A stretch of DNA of 7,574 nucleotides, from assembly GCA_021775195.1 (NCBI GenBank), contig JAJFIG010000528.1, positions 1 to 7,574 on the forward strand, given 5' to 3'. Below, one piece after another: positions 1-5,832 of this stretch. Position 1 is the first letter of the stretch; each line of letters begins with the position of its first letter. The stretch is from Rhodospirillales bacterium. Its GTDB lineage: Bacteria > Pseudomonadota > Alphaproteobacteria > Rhodospirillales > 2-02-FULL-58-16. Below the pieces are notes generated by a model. The model worked only from the letters and a program-made list of their open reading frames with translations. It did no database searches and was not told the origin of the DNA. The translations under genes and the position numbers were made by a program.

Positions 1-209
1 TCCGCCAGGGGTCCGAGATCCTTGGATTGGCGCTCGCCGGGGGCCACCCGGGAACCGATGAAGGCGACCACCTGGCGGGAACCCTTGCCGTCGTTGCCGT
101 CGAAGATGACGCGGGTCGCCTGGCGCGCGCCGGCCAGGGCCTGATCCCCGGCGCCATCGACATGGCGACCCTGACGCACCTGGTATCCCAGGTACGGGGT
201 TCCAGCTAG
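1..209 (+). CDS. C-terminal end of an unrecognised protein (partial)
   Basis: An open frame enters from the left edge (codons begin at base 3) and stops at TAG 207-209, giving about 68 residues and ending in the residues THLVSQVRGSS. I do not recognise the family. Codon positions 1 and 3 are strongly G/C, as expected for coding DNA here. The opposite strand is also open and reads plausibly, but it shows no ATG start. The plus strand is favoured because a diverged copy of the last codons near 6939-6961 keeps LxHLVSQVR, with all but one codon difference synonymous in this frame. No signal peptide, membrane segment or catalytic motif is visible. It is probably unrelated to the peptide locus downstream. 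The strand choice is uncertain. Confidence 0.4.
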   Translation, partial: RQGSEILGLALAGGHPGTDEGDHLAGTLAVVAVEDDAGRLARAGQGLIPGAIDMATLTHLVSQVRGSS

Positions 210-269
210 TCGGGAATTGGACACTCCCGCCGGCCGGTCATCCGCCGAAGTCCCGACGACGAACCGGTC
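172..269 (+). repeat. Left copy of a diverged direct repeat flanking the locus
   Basis: Two blocks match the region after the radical SAM gene, in the same order and orientation. Block 1 (172-194) matches 6939-6961 at 18 of 23 positions. Block 2 (234-269) matches 7018-7053 at 29 of 36 positions without gaps, including an identical 13-mer CCGGTCATCCGCC. The blocks are 62 bp apart here (start to start) and 79 bp apart in the right copy. The left copy spans the 3' end of the partial gene and the intergenic DNA after it. In block 2, CCGGT 234-238 can pair with ACCGG 263-267. The element could be a dispersed genomic repeat or the remains of a duplicated gene end. Confidence 0.5.
211..229 (+). terminator. 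Weak hairpin just after the partial gene's stop
   Basis: CGGGA at 211-215 can pair with TCCCG at 225-229 around a 9-nt loop, starting one base after the TAG stop. There is no T-tract, so this is at best a weak or Rho-assisted terminator. Confidence 0.2.
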
Positions 270-417
270 ATGACGCGGGAGAGAGCCACATACACATAAA
301 ACAACGGCTGATCCGAAGAATTGCCGCCTCACTGCGTTCTCTGTCGATGCGCGTGTCTATTGAGCCCTGAGCGTCAGCGGTTAAAGTGGGGAAAGGTCCG
401 GGGCATGTGGGGTCAAG

Positions 418-2520
418 TTGGCCGTCGTTTCGTCTGAAAATCTCTTTTCCGCGGGACAGGACGTTCGTCCTGAAATCCAGCTTCTTCTTAATTGCGCACG
501 CACCCGGTTCGATCCGTATATCAGGGATCGGATCGCGTCTCTGCTGGCGGGAGACATCGACTGGGCACGCCTGATCGGCACCGCCCTCGCGCAACGGGTC
601 ACGCCGTTGCTCTACAACGCCTTCATCCACACCAATTCGCCGCGCGTGCCTCCCGACGTGCTTGACGCCCTTGGCCTCTATTGCACGGAAGGCCGCGAGC
701 GCAGTGCCTACCTGGCACGGGAACTTCTGGCGATCGCCGATGATATGGAACGCGAGGAAATTCCTCTCATCCCCTTGAAGGGCCCAGTGCTGGCCGAGCT
801 CGCCTATGGCGATCTGTCGTTGCGCAGTGCCGGTGATCTTGATTTCCTGGTCAAAGAGGCGCAGGTCTCGAAAGTCTGTGATCTATTGGCAACCCAGGGG
901 TTCCACGAGCCCGAGGATTCCCAGCCCGTATTAGGGCTCCGCCCGGCAGTGCAAGCCGCATACCGGAAATACCAGGCGGAGTACATGTTCGTCCGCGACC
1001 ATGATGGGATTGTGGTCGAACCCCATTGGGCCCTCGTGCCGAGGACCCTGGCCGTTCCCATCGATCATGACGGTCTGTGGGAGCGGGCCGAGCCGGCGCC
1101 CTTCAACGGTACCCGGATCCTCAGCCTCACCGTCGAAGACCTGCTTCTGTTCCTGTGCGTGCACGGATCGAAGCACCAGTGGACGCGGCTGCAGTGGGTC
1201 TGCGACATTGCCGAACTGATCGCCGCCCGCCCGGAACTCGACTGGAGCACGTGCCTGGAACGCGCCCGCCTTCAAGGATGCAGGCGGATGCTCTTGCTCG
1301 GACTGGCCCTGGCCAACCGCCTGCTGGGAACCAAACTGCCCGACGCGGTCGCGCCAGCCGTGGCCGCGGACGCAGCGGCGGGTTCCCTTGCCAGATCCGT
1401 CTGCGGGCGGATGTTCCTCGACGATAACCTGACGACACCGCTTGTCAGGTTATCCAGGTTCCGGATGCATATGCGCGAGCGCTTCCGGGACAAGTTCTTC
1501 TATGCCCTTCGCACCATCACCACGCCGACGTTGCCCCATTTCGCCAGCGTGACCCTGCCCGATGGACTGTTCTTTCTCTATCACCCATTCAAGCTGATCC
1601 ACGACTACGTGGCCCTGCCCTCCTGGATCGCCACCCGGCCACTTCGCGAACGGGGAGGCAATACCCGCCTCTCGGCTGACAAAGCGGAGCAGACGAAGAA
1701 AGCCGTGCGCGACACCTGGACTGCGCGCAGCGACCAGTGGGTCCGCTGGGCGGAGGAGCAGGACCCATCGGCACGGAAGCTCAACAATACGCTATTGGAT
1801 GCCGCCGGCATCGCCCCCGGGCAGACCGTCCTAGACCTTGCCTCGGGGGTCGGGGAACCAGCGCTGACCATTGCCCGGCGCCTTGCCGGCGACGGGCTTG
1901 CCGTCGCCACCGACCTTGTCCCCGAAATGCTCGCCGCCGTGTCTCGGCGCGCCGCCACCTCCCAGCTGAAGGGCTTGCATTGCTGTGTCGCCGACATGGA
2001 GGCCCTGCCCTTCCCCGATGGTCACTTCGACGGCGCCGTCTGCCGCCTTGGGATCATGTTCTGTCCCCGGCCCGAGATGGCGTTGGCGGAAACCCGCCGT
2101 GTCCTCAAACCCGGCGCCCGCGCCGCCTTCCTGACCTGGGGACCGATCGAAGAGAATGCGGCCTTTGACGTCGTGCACCGGACCGTTGGCCAGTATCTGG
2201 ATCAAGGGACTGCTGAAACCGAGATGGCACCGTTCCGGTTTGACGCTCCCGGCGGCCTCGCCAAGTTGGTACGGCGCGCGAATTTCGTCGACATAGAAGA
2301 CCTGGAGGTTTGCGATGACAACGTGGTCGCCAGGGGCGTGAAATTCTGGCGGCCCATGCTTGAAATGACCTACGGCATTCGGTTCGACGATCTTTCGGAA
2401 TCCCTGCAGGCAACCCTTGATCGCAGTCTGGAAACCGCCTTCGCCGCCCATCTCAAGGACGACGGTTACCATTTCCGTATCACCATGCGCCTCGTGGTCG
2501 GCAGGCGTCGTTCGCGTTGA
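418..2520 (+). CDS. Nucleotidyltransferase (NTP_transf_5-like) fused to SAM-dependent methyltransferase
   Basis: This is a 700-residue cytoplasmic two-domain protein. Residues about 10-405 resemble the NTP_transf_5 nucleotidyltransferase family: PLKGPVLAELAYGD at 119-132 is followed by LRSAGDLDFLV at 135-145, where D140 and D142 are the probable metal-binding acids. Residues about 425-700 are a class I methyltransferase of the UbiE/Methyltransf_11 type: motif I is VLDLASGVGE at 471-480, the acidic end of beta-2 is D499, D526 lies in VADMEALPFPDG, and a VLKPGARAAFL motif follows. Both halves look intact. The start is taken as TTG 418 because a stop at 382-384 lies upstream, no in-frame ATG occurs before residue 110, and GGGG 409-412 is a possible ribosome binding site. 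NTP_transf_5 proteins often sit near PqqD-like and HprK-like genes, and both domains occur in the convergent neighbour. The substrate is unknown; tailoring of the nearby peptides is an inference. Confidence 0.88.
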   Translation: MAVVSSENLFSAGQDVRPEIQLLLNCARTRFDPYIRDRIASLLAGDIDWARLIGTALAQRVTPLLYNAFIHTNSPRVPPDVLDALGLYCTEGRERSAYLARELLAIADDMEREEIPLIPLKGPVLAELAYGDLSLRSAGDLDFLVKEAQVSKVCDLLATQGFHEPEDSQPVLGLRPAVQAAYRKYQAEYMFVRDHDGIVVEPHWALVPRTLAVPIDHDGLWERAEPAPFNGTRILSLTVEDLLLFLCVHGSKHQWTRLQWVCDIAELIAARPELDWSTCLERARLQGCRRMLLLGLALANRLLGTKLPDAVAPAVAADAAAGSLARSVCGRMFLDDNLTTPLVRLSRFRMHMRERFRDKFFYALRTITTPTLPHFASVTLPDGLFFLYHPFKLIHDYVALPSWIATRPLRERGGNTRLSADKAEQTKKAVRDTWTARSDQWVRWAEEQDPSARKLNNTLLDAAGIAPGQTVLDLASGVGEPALTIARRLAGDGLAVATDLVPEMLAAVSRRAATSQLKGLHCCVADMEALPFPDGHFDGAVCRLGIMFCPRPEMALAETRRVLKPGARAAFLTWGPIEENAAFDVVHRTVGQYLDQGTAETEMAPFRFDAPGGLAKLVRRANFVDIEDLEVCDDNVVARGVKFWRPMLEMTYGIRFDDLSESLQATLDRSLETAFAAHLKDDGYHFRITMRLVVGRRRSR

Positions 2521-2533
2521 TGCCAGGTCGAAT

Positions 2534-4891
2534 TCACCCACCCTTCGGGGCAGCGGGACCGTCCAGGCATTGCGCCTGAATAAGGCCGATCGCTTCAGTC
2601 AGGGATGAAACCGTGAGTTCGAAACAGGCGACGGTCCGCATCCAGCGGACAAGGCCGGCGACCCGGTTTTTGTCCAAATCCGACGGCAGGACCATCAACT
2701 CCTGCATCAAGCGGCGAAAGGCCTCGATCCGTCCTATGGGAGTCATCACGGTGTCCCCGTCGGGGGCGTAGCGGGGGAAGATGATCCACCGCACGGGTTG
2801 GTCCGTATCGGAGGCTGTACCGTGGGACGGAGGCGGCGGATTGAGGTAGCGGACGACTTGTTCGTCCTCACGCAGGTGCGTGGGAAGGTCCCGCACCTGC
2901 GGGTAATAGCGGCCCAAGGGCTCGAGCGCCCCCGGCTTGACCGCCATGGCGAGCGGCATCGGCCGGACCGCCAGGGTTTCCTCGTCCAAAAGGGCGATTT
3001 CATCGGACAGATAGTCAAATCCCGAACACGCGAGGGCACCGGTCAGCACCGTCTTGCCGCTGCCCGGGGCCGCCGGCAGAAGCAGGCAGCTGTTGCCGTT
3101 GGAAACGACCCCGGCGTGAATCTTGAGGAAATAGGAATGCCGATCGACGGAAATCTTCTGAAGGCTGGCCTTCACCGACGGTGCGACCTGATCCAAGGTC
3201 GAGCAATGGGCTATCGGCACGCCGCCATCGATCAGGAGATGCCCCTGTTTTTCTTCGATGATATCCAAGGTCACATCAATGGTCTCGGGCGCTTCGGTTT
3301 CCAGATGGGCAAGCACCGGGTGTACCTGTTTCTCCTGTGCCGCCGACTGGAACCGCAGGCAAAAATTACTGGTCAACAGCCGGTAGTGGCGCTCGATCGG
3401 AAACGACGACCAGTCGCGGGTCCGCAAACGATCGGCAAAAGACGTCGTCGCCGCATTTCCGGGCTGGGCAGGCGCGTTGCGGAAAGCCCGTTTCCTGGTG
3501 CGTATCAGGCGGGCCTGTAATTCCAGGCCATCCGGGTCCAAAGCCACGAAGGTATCCCGGTCCGTCTCACCGACCGGCAATAGGCGCGCGGTTTCTCCGG
3601 GCGATCTTGCGAAGGCCTCGCGCAAGGTCGAATTTTTCAGCAGGCGGCCAAGGGCCGTGGTGAAGTCGATTTCGGGGGGGCTGGGATGTTCAAATCCCGA
3701 CACGAAGCCGAGCCCCTGCCAGTAGTGGATGAGATCGGCAACGATACGCTGGGCCTCGGAATTCGCGACTCCGAACGCGTCTGCAAAGGACCTGGCAATC
3801 TCGCCGGGGGAATGGGCCTCTTCCAGGCCGCACCAAATAAACGTGGCGGCGGTATTGAAACTGTGGAGCTCCTGGCGTGATTCGGAAAAGAAAATGCCCC
3901 CGTCATCGAGAATGAAGAGGCCGACGTCGTCGGCGGGACAAACGGGAGAACCCCCATCTCCCTTTTTCCGCCGGGGCGAACCCGGCACGGCGATGGAGCA
4001 AGCTTCGGGGCTTGCTGCCCGACCACCGGAGTCGGCGTGTGACCCTGCCATCACTCCGCCCCTGTGGATTGATGGGCCAGGAGGGTCGCTCACAGGGACA
4101 GCGGACGGGGTCACGGTCTTAAGTCTTTGCAGGTCTCTTTCAAGATCGCCCACGGGCGGAAAGTTCTCCTCCCATTCCAGGATAACCGCCTTGACCGGGG
4201 CATGGGCCAGTGTCTCTCCGACCAGATCCCAAAGGTCTTCCTGGATCGCCTCCCGGTGGGCGTCCTCCCACCGGTTATCGACGTACGAAAAACCACCCAC
4301 ATGCAGTTGCACGATGCGCCGGGGGTCGATGTCGCGAAGCCAGGAACGGGGATCGAACCGGTGATTGCGGCTGTTGACGAAAAGGCTGGTCACATCGAGG
4401 AGGAGTCCGCAGTCCGCGGCCTCGCAAAGACGATTGAGGAAATCCGATTCCGACAGTCTCCCTGTGATGCGCAGATCGGTGGTGATGGTTTCCAGGATTA
4501 CAGGCTTGGCGCACCGTTCACCGAGGACGCGGACGTGATCGGCCATGATTTCGATGGTTTCCGGGGTCGGGGGCAAAGGACAGACGCAGCCGAGATCGGC
4601 CTCATCGGTCCGGCGGAACCCGATGTGTTCGCTGACCCAAAGGGGGTCGGCTGCCTGGACGACCCGGGCGAAGTCATCCAGCCGCCCTTGGTCCAGCGGG
4701 CCCGGTGTGCCAAGGGACAATTCGAGCCCGCGGACGATAAGCGGATAGGTCTCTGCCAGACGGCGAACCTGGCGCTGTGATTCGTGCTTGTAGAAGGGTT
4801 CGGCGATGATCTCGAGACAATCGACCCCGGGTGGGCGGGAGTCGATCCACGGCATGTGTTCCAGGCGCAGGGCAACCCCTGCCATCATCAT
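2534..4891 (-). CDS. MNIO (DUF692) - PqqD-like - HprK-related kinase fusion enzyme
   Basis: This 785-residue protein carries several RiPP-type domains. Residues 4-258 are a DUF692/MNIO TIM-barrel iron oxidase with candidate ligands H12, H89, E134, D166, N173, H177, H197, D210, H212 and E239; the usual HGxxLSLG motif reads RGLELSLG (R54). Residues about 320-400 are PqqD-like (LHSFNTAATFIW at 342-353, then EIARSF and a GLGFV end) and would act as the peptide-recognition element. Residues about 408-470 are a helical segment with the pattern LxxLLxxxxLRxAFxxxP. Residues about 490-775 resemble HprK-related kinases: H592, P-loop APGSGKT at 608-614, and LSDE at 628-631. Three ATGs stand in a row at the start; the first follows AGGGGG at suitable spacing. 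It lies 40 bp behind the second precursor gene, clearly in one operon. MNIO enzymes oxidise Cys in peptides and HprK-like kinases can phosphorylate peptide Ser; which of these happens here is not shown. Confidence 0.9.
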   Translation of the reverse strand: MMMAGVALRLEHMPWIDSRPPGVDCLEIIAEPFYKHESQRQVRRLAETYPLIVRGLELSLGTPGPLDQGRLDDFARVVQAADPLWVSEHIGFRRTDEADLGCVCPLPPTPETIEIMADHVRVLGERCAKPVILETITTDLRITGRLSESDFLNRLCEAADCGLLLDVTSLFVNSRNHRFDPRSWLRDIDPRRIVQLHVGGFSYVDNRWEDAHREAIQEDLWDLVGETLAHAPVKAVILEWEENFPPVGDLERDLQRLKTVTPSAVPVSDPPGPSIHRGGVMAGSHADSGGRAASPEACSIAVPGSPRRKKGDGGSPVCPADDVGLFILDDGGIFFSESRQELHSFNTAATFIWCGLEEAHSPGEIARSFADAFGVANSEAQRIVADLIHYWQGLGFVSGFEHPSPPEIDFTTALGRLLKNSTLREAFARSPGETARLLPVGETDRDTFVALDPDGLELQARLIRTRKRAFRNAPAQPGNAATTSFADRLRTRDWSSFPIERHYRLLTSNFCLRFQSAAQEKQVHPVLAHLETEAPETIDVTLDIIEEKQGHLLIDGGVPIAHCSTLDQVAPSVKASLQKISVDRHSYFLKIHAGVVSNGNSCLLLPAAPGSGKTVLTGALACSGFDYLSDEIALLDEETLAVRPMPLAMAVKPGALEPLGRYYPQVRDLPTHLREDEQVVRYLNPPPPSHGTASDTDQPVRWIIFPRYAPDGDTVMTPIGRIEAFRRLMQELMVLPSDLDKNRVAGLVRWMRTVACFELTVSSLTEAIGLIQAQCLDGPAAPKGG
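4049..4063 (-). promoter_or_regulatory. Possible internal ribosome binding site and start within the fusion gene
   Basis: Inside the fusion gene, the strand read 5'->3' shows AGGGGCGGAG, then TG, then ATG (M281). This falls in the low-complexity linker between the MNIO and PqqD-like domains (residues about 260-320). It could permit separate production of the PqqD-HprK half, or be a relic of two genes that fused. It could also be chance in G-rich DNA. Confidence 0.3.
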
Positions 4892-4931
4892 GGCTGCCCC
4901 CTAAAGAATCATGGAAACCGGATTATCGAGG

Positions 4932-5138
4932 TTAACCGCCGCAACCGCAGCCATGGTAGGTAGCGTGGGCCTTCATAGGCTTGGATATGGCCGCAAGTAG
5001 CATGGCCACTGCCGGGGCGACGGTCGCCCCTTTCGCCGTGCCCTTGGCAACGGTCTTCAGGAATTCGCGCCGGGCCTTTGCCTCGGCGTCGAGCAACGTC
5101 TGATCGATTTCGGTAGTGGCGTTCTTACCGTCGGGCAT
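4932..5138 (-). CDS. RiPP precursor peptide, copy proximal to the fusion enzyme
   Basis: A 68-residue peptide with the ATG at 5138-5136, preceded by GGGAGGA at good spacing. The layout is a charged, variable N-terminus (MPDGKNATTEI, 1-11), an acidic/basic helix (QTLLDAEAKA), a twin-arginine-like motif ARREFLK at 22-28, a small-residue hydrophobic stretch GATVAPAVAMLLAAI at 37-51, a possible signal peptidase site KAHA at 56-59, and the C-terminus TYHGCGCGG at 60-68. C64 and C66 are the only cysteines. Residues 12-68 are identical to the other precursor. Size, Cys/Gly-rich end and position beside MNIO and radical SAM enzymes mark it as the modification substrate. The leader may serve both enzyme recognition and Tat export. 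An in-frame extension to 5258 is rejected because it would swallow the ribosome binding site and the end of the other precursor. Confidence 0.88.
   Translation of the reverse strand: MPDGKNATTEIDQTLLDAEAKARREFLKTVAKGTAKGATVAPAVAMLLAAISKPMKAHATYHGCGCGG
4935..5105 (-). repeat. Tandem duplicate block, copy 1 (precursor codons 12-68)
   Basis: 171 bp matching 5239-5409 at an offset of 304 bp. Only six bases differ, each at a third codon position and each synonymous: D17, K28, L47, P54, K56 and G68. Similarity drops sharply on both sides of the block. Confidence 0.9.
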
Positions 5139-5190
5139 TTTGTCCTCCCAATGTACCGCAGGCTTCTTATTGTTTCGGCATCCAACAGCC

Positions 5191-5205
5191 GCATTCGATG
5201 AATGC
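5191..5205 (-). other. Hairpin between the two precursor genes
   Basis: GCATTC and GAATGC form a perfect 6-bp stem around a 3-nt loop in the 85-bp gap between the precursor genes. No T-run follows on either strand, so it is more likely an mRNA stability or attenuation element than a full terminator. It may be chance. Confidence 0.3.
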
Positions 5206-5223
5206 CATCGGCAACCTGTCTTC

Positions 5224-5442
5224 TTACAGTATGCTGCCGCCGCCGCAACCGCAGCCATGGTAGGTAGCGTGGGCTTTCATGGGCTTGGATATGGCCGCAA
5301 GAAGCATGGCCACTGCCGGGGCGACGGTCGCCCCTTTCGCCGTGCCCTTGGCAACGGTTTTCAGGAATTCGCGCCGGGCCTTTGCCTCGGCATCGAGCAA
5401 CGTCTGATCGCCTCGCGTCGCGATCTCTTTGTTGTCAGGCAT
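5224..5442 (-). CDS. RiPP precursor peptide, promoter-proximal copy with a GSIL tail
   Basis: A 72-residue peptide, first gene of the minus-strand operon. The ATG at 5442-5440 follows AGGGGGAGGA, one of the strongest ribosome binding sites in the window; a longer in-frame start at 5523 would place that site inside the coding region. The N-terminal eleven residues (MPDNKEIATRG) differ from the second copy, but residues 12-68 are identical, including the Tat-like ARREFLK motif at 22-28, the hydrophobic stretch, AHA at 57-59 and TYHGCGCGG at 60-68. It then adds GSIL (69-72), so this copy alone has a serine (S70) near the C-terminus. If AHA is cut, the product would be thirteen residues. The likely substrate role rests on context and composition. 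No known precursor family is claimed, although NCBIfam entries for modified peptides of the CbpA type should be compared. Confidence 0.88.
   Translation of the reverse strand: MPDNKEIATRGDQTLLDAEAKARREFLKTVAKGTAKGATVAPAVAMLLAAISKPMKAHATYHGCGCGGGSIL
5239..5409 (-). repeat. Tandem duplicate block, copy 2 (precursor codons 12-68)
   Basis: Partner of 4935-5105: 165 of 171 bases are identical. The six differences are all synonymous, so the encoded 57 residues are identical in the two precursors. Confidence 0.9.
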
Positions 5443-5707
5443 TTTCCTCCCCCTAAGCAGCAACTTTTGCTGTTTCCATGCGGTGCCGTAATCAGTCCCT
5501 ATTACCGGCATGCGACCGTTCAATTACCGCCGCCGTGCATCGTTTTAGAATAACAACTCGACAACCTCTTATTTTAAAAGGATTACCGTCAGCATTCTAC
5601 AAAAAAACCTATTTGCAAATGACAATCAAACACGTGATACTTTATTCTATTACAATGAAATATTTACAGATGGTTTGTATGTGTGAAAATTACTTTATGA
5701 TATTGTT

Positions 5708-5721
5708 AAATAAATTTATTT
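5708..5721. repeat. 14-bp perfect AT palindrome
   Basis: AAATAAATTTATTT reads identically on both strands. It sits 12 bp before the TGTACGAT direct repeat in the AT-rich core. It could be a regulator or nucleoid-protein site, but AT-only palindromes arise easily by chance. Confidence 0.25.
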
Positions 5722-5733
5722 TGTTGTTGAAAA

Positions 5734-5763
5734 TGTACGATATATTCATGGGCGTTGTACGAT
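5734..5763 (+). promoter_or_regulatory. Candidate operator: TGTACGAT direct repeat
   Basis: TGTACGAT occurs at 5734-5741 and 5756-5763, 22 bp apart start to start, close to two helical turns. Each copy is followed within a few bases by ATTCA. The pair lies 70-99 bp before the radical SAM start and overlaps the possible TATATT -10. The arrangement suits a dimeric or cooperative regulator, but no regulator gene is in the window. Confidence 0.4.
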
Positions 5764-5832
5764 CATTCAAGTGCCGCCGGTCGCACAACGGCAGTGCCGT
5801 ATAACGACGGCTGACGAACCCGGTGGAGAGTC

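Larger units (their letters stand above)
5443..5832. promoter_or_regulatory. Divergent intergenic region with AT-rich core
   Basis: This 390-bp gap separates the start of the precursor operon (-) from the start of the radical SAM gene (+) and must contain both promoters. By hand count, 5601-5760 is about 25% G+C (40 of 160), in sharp contrast to the GC-rich genes around it. Contents include the 10-bp palindrome ATTTGCAAAT (5611-5620), CACGTG (5631-5636), a 14-bp AT palindrome (5708-5721), a direct repeat (5734-5763) and a TATATT hexamer (5741-5746) that could be a weak -10 for the plus-strand gene. I found no convincing -35/-10 pair on either strand. No credible gene lies here; the open frames contain skewed, low-information sequence. 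Confidence 0.6.

Noticed and set aside
1..300. Open frame on the minus strand through the left edge
   Set aside because: Reads plausibly but lacks an ATG and a ribosome binding site; differences between the two repeat copies are synonymous on the plus frame, not on this one.
360..386. TTGAGC and TTAAAG as a promoter before the nucleotidyltransferase gene
   Set aside because: Spacing is only 15 bp and the -10 match is poor.
1831..2541. 236-codon open frame on the minus strand
   Set aside because: Antisense to the methyltransferase domain, whose motifs are intact on the plus strand.
2798..3520. 240-codon open frame on the plus strand
   Set aside because: Lies wholly antisense to the kinase and PqqD region of the fusion gene; its protein is Arg-rich with no domain, typical of a GC-rich shadow frame.
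4127..4780. 217-codon open frame on the plus strand
   Set aside because: Antisense to the conserved MNIO domain, which has clear family motifs; no recognisable motif of its own.
5139..5258. N-terminal extension of the second precursor (ATG at 5258)
   Set aside because: Would overlap the end of the other precursor and place the strong GGGAGGA site inside the coding sequence.
5611..5629. FNR/CRP-like site in the intergenic region
   Set aside because: TTG and CAA ends are present but the spacing is wrong for an FNR dyad.
5478..5804. 108-codon open frame on the plus strand in the AT-rich region
   Set aside because: Composition simply follows the AT-rich DNA, no ribosome binding site, and it overlaps the region that must hold two promoters.
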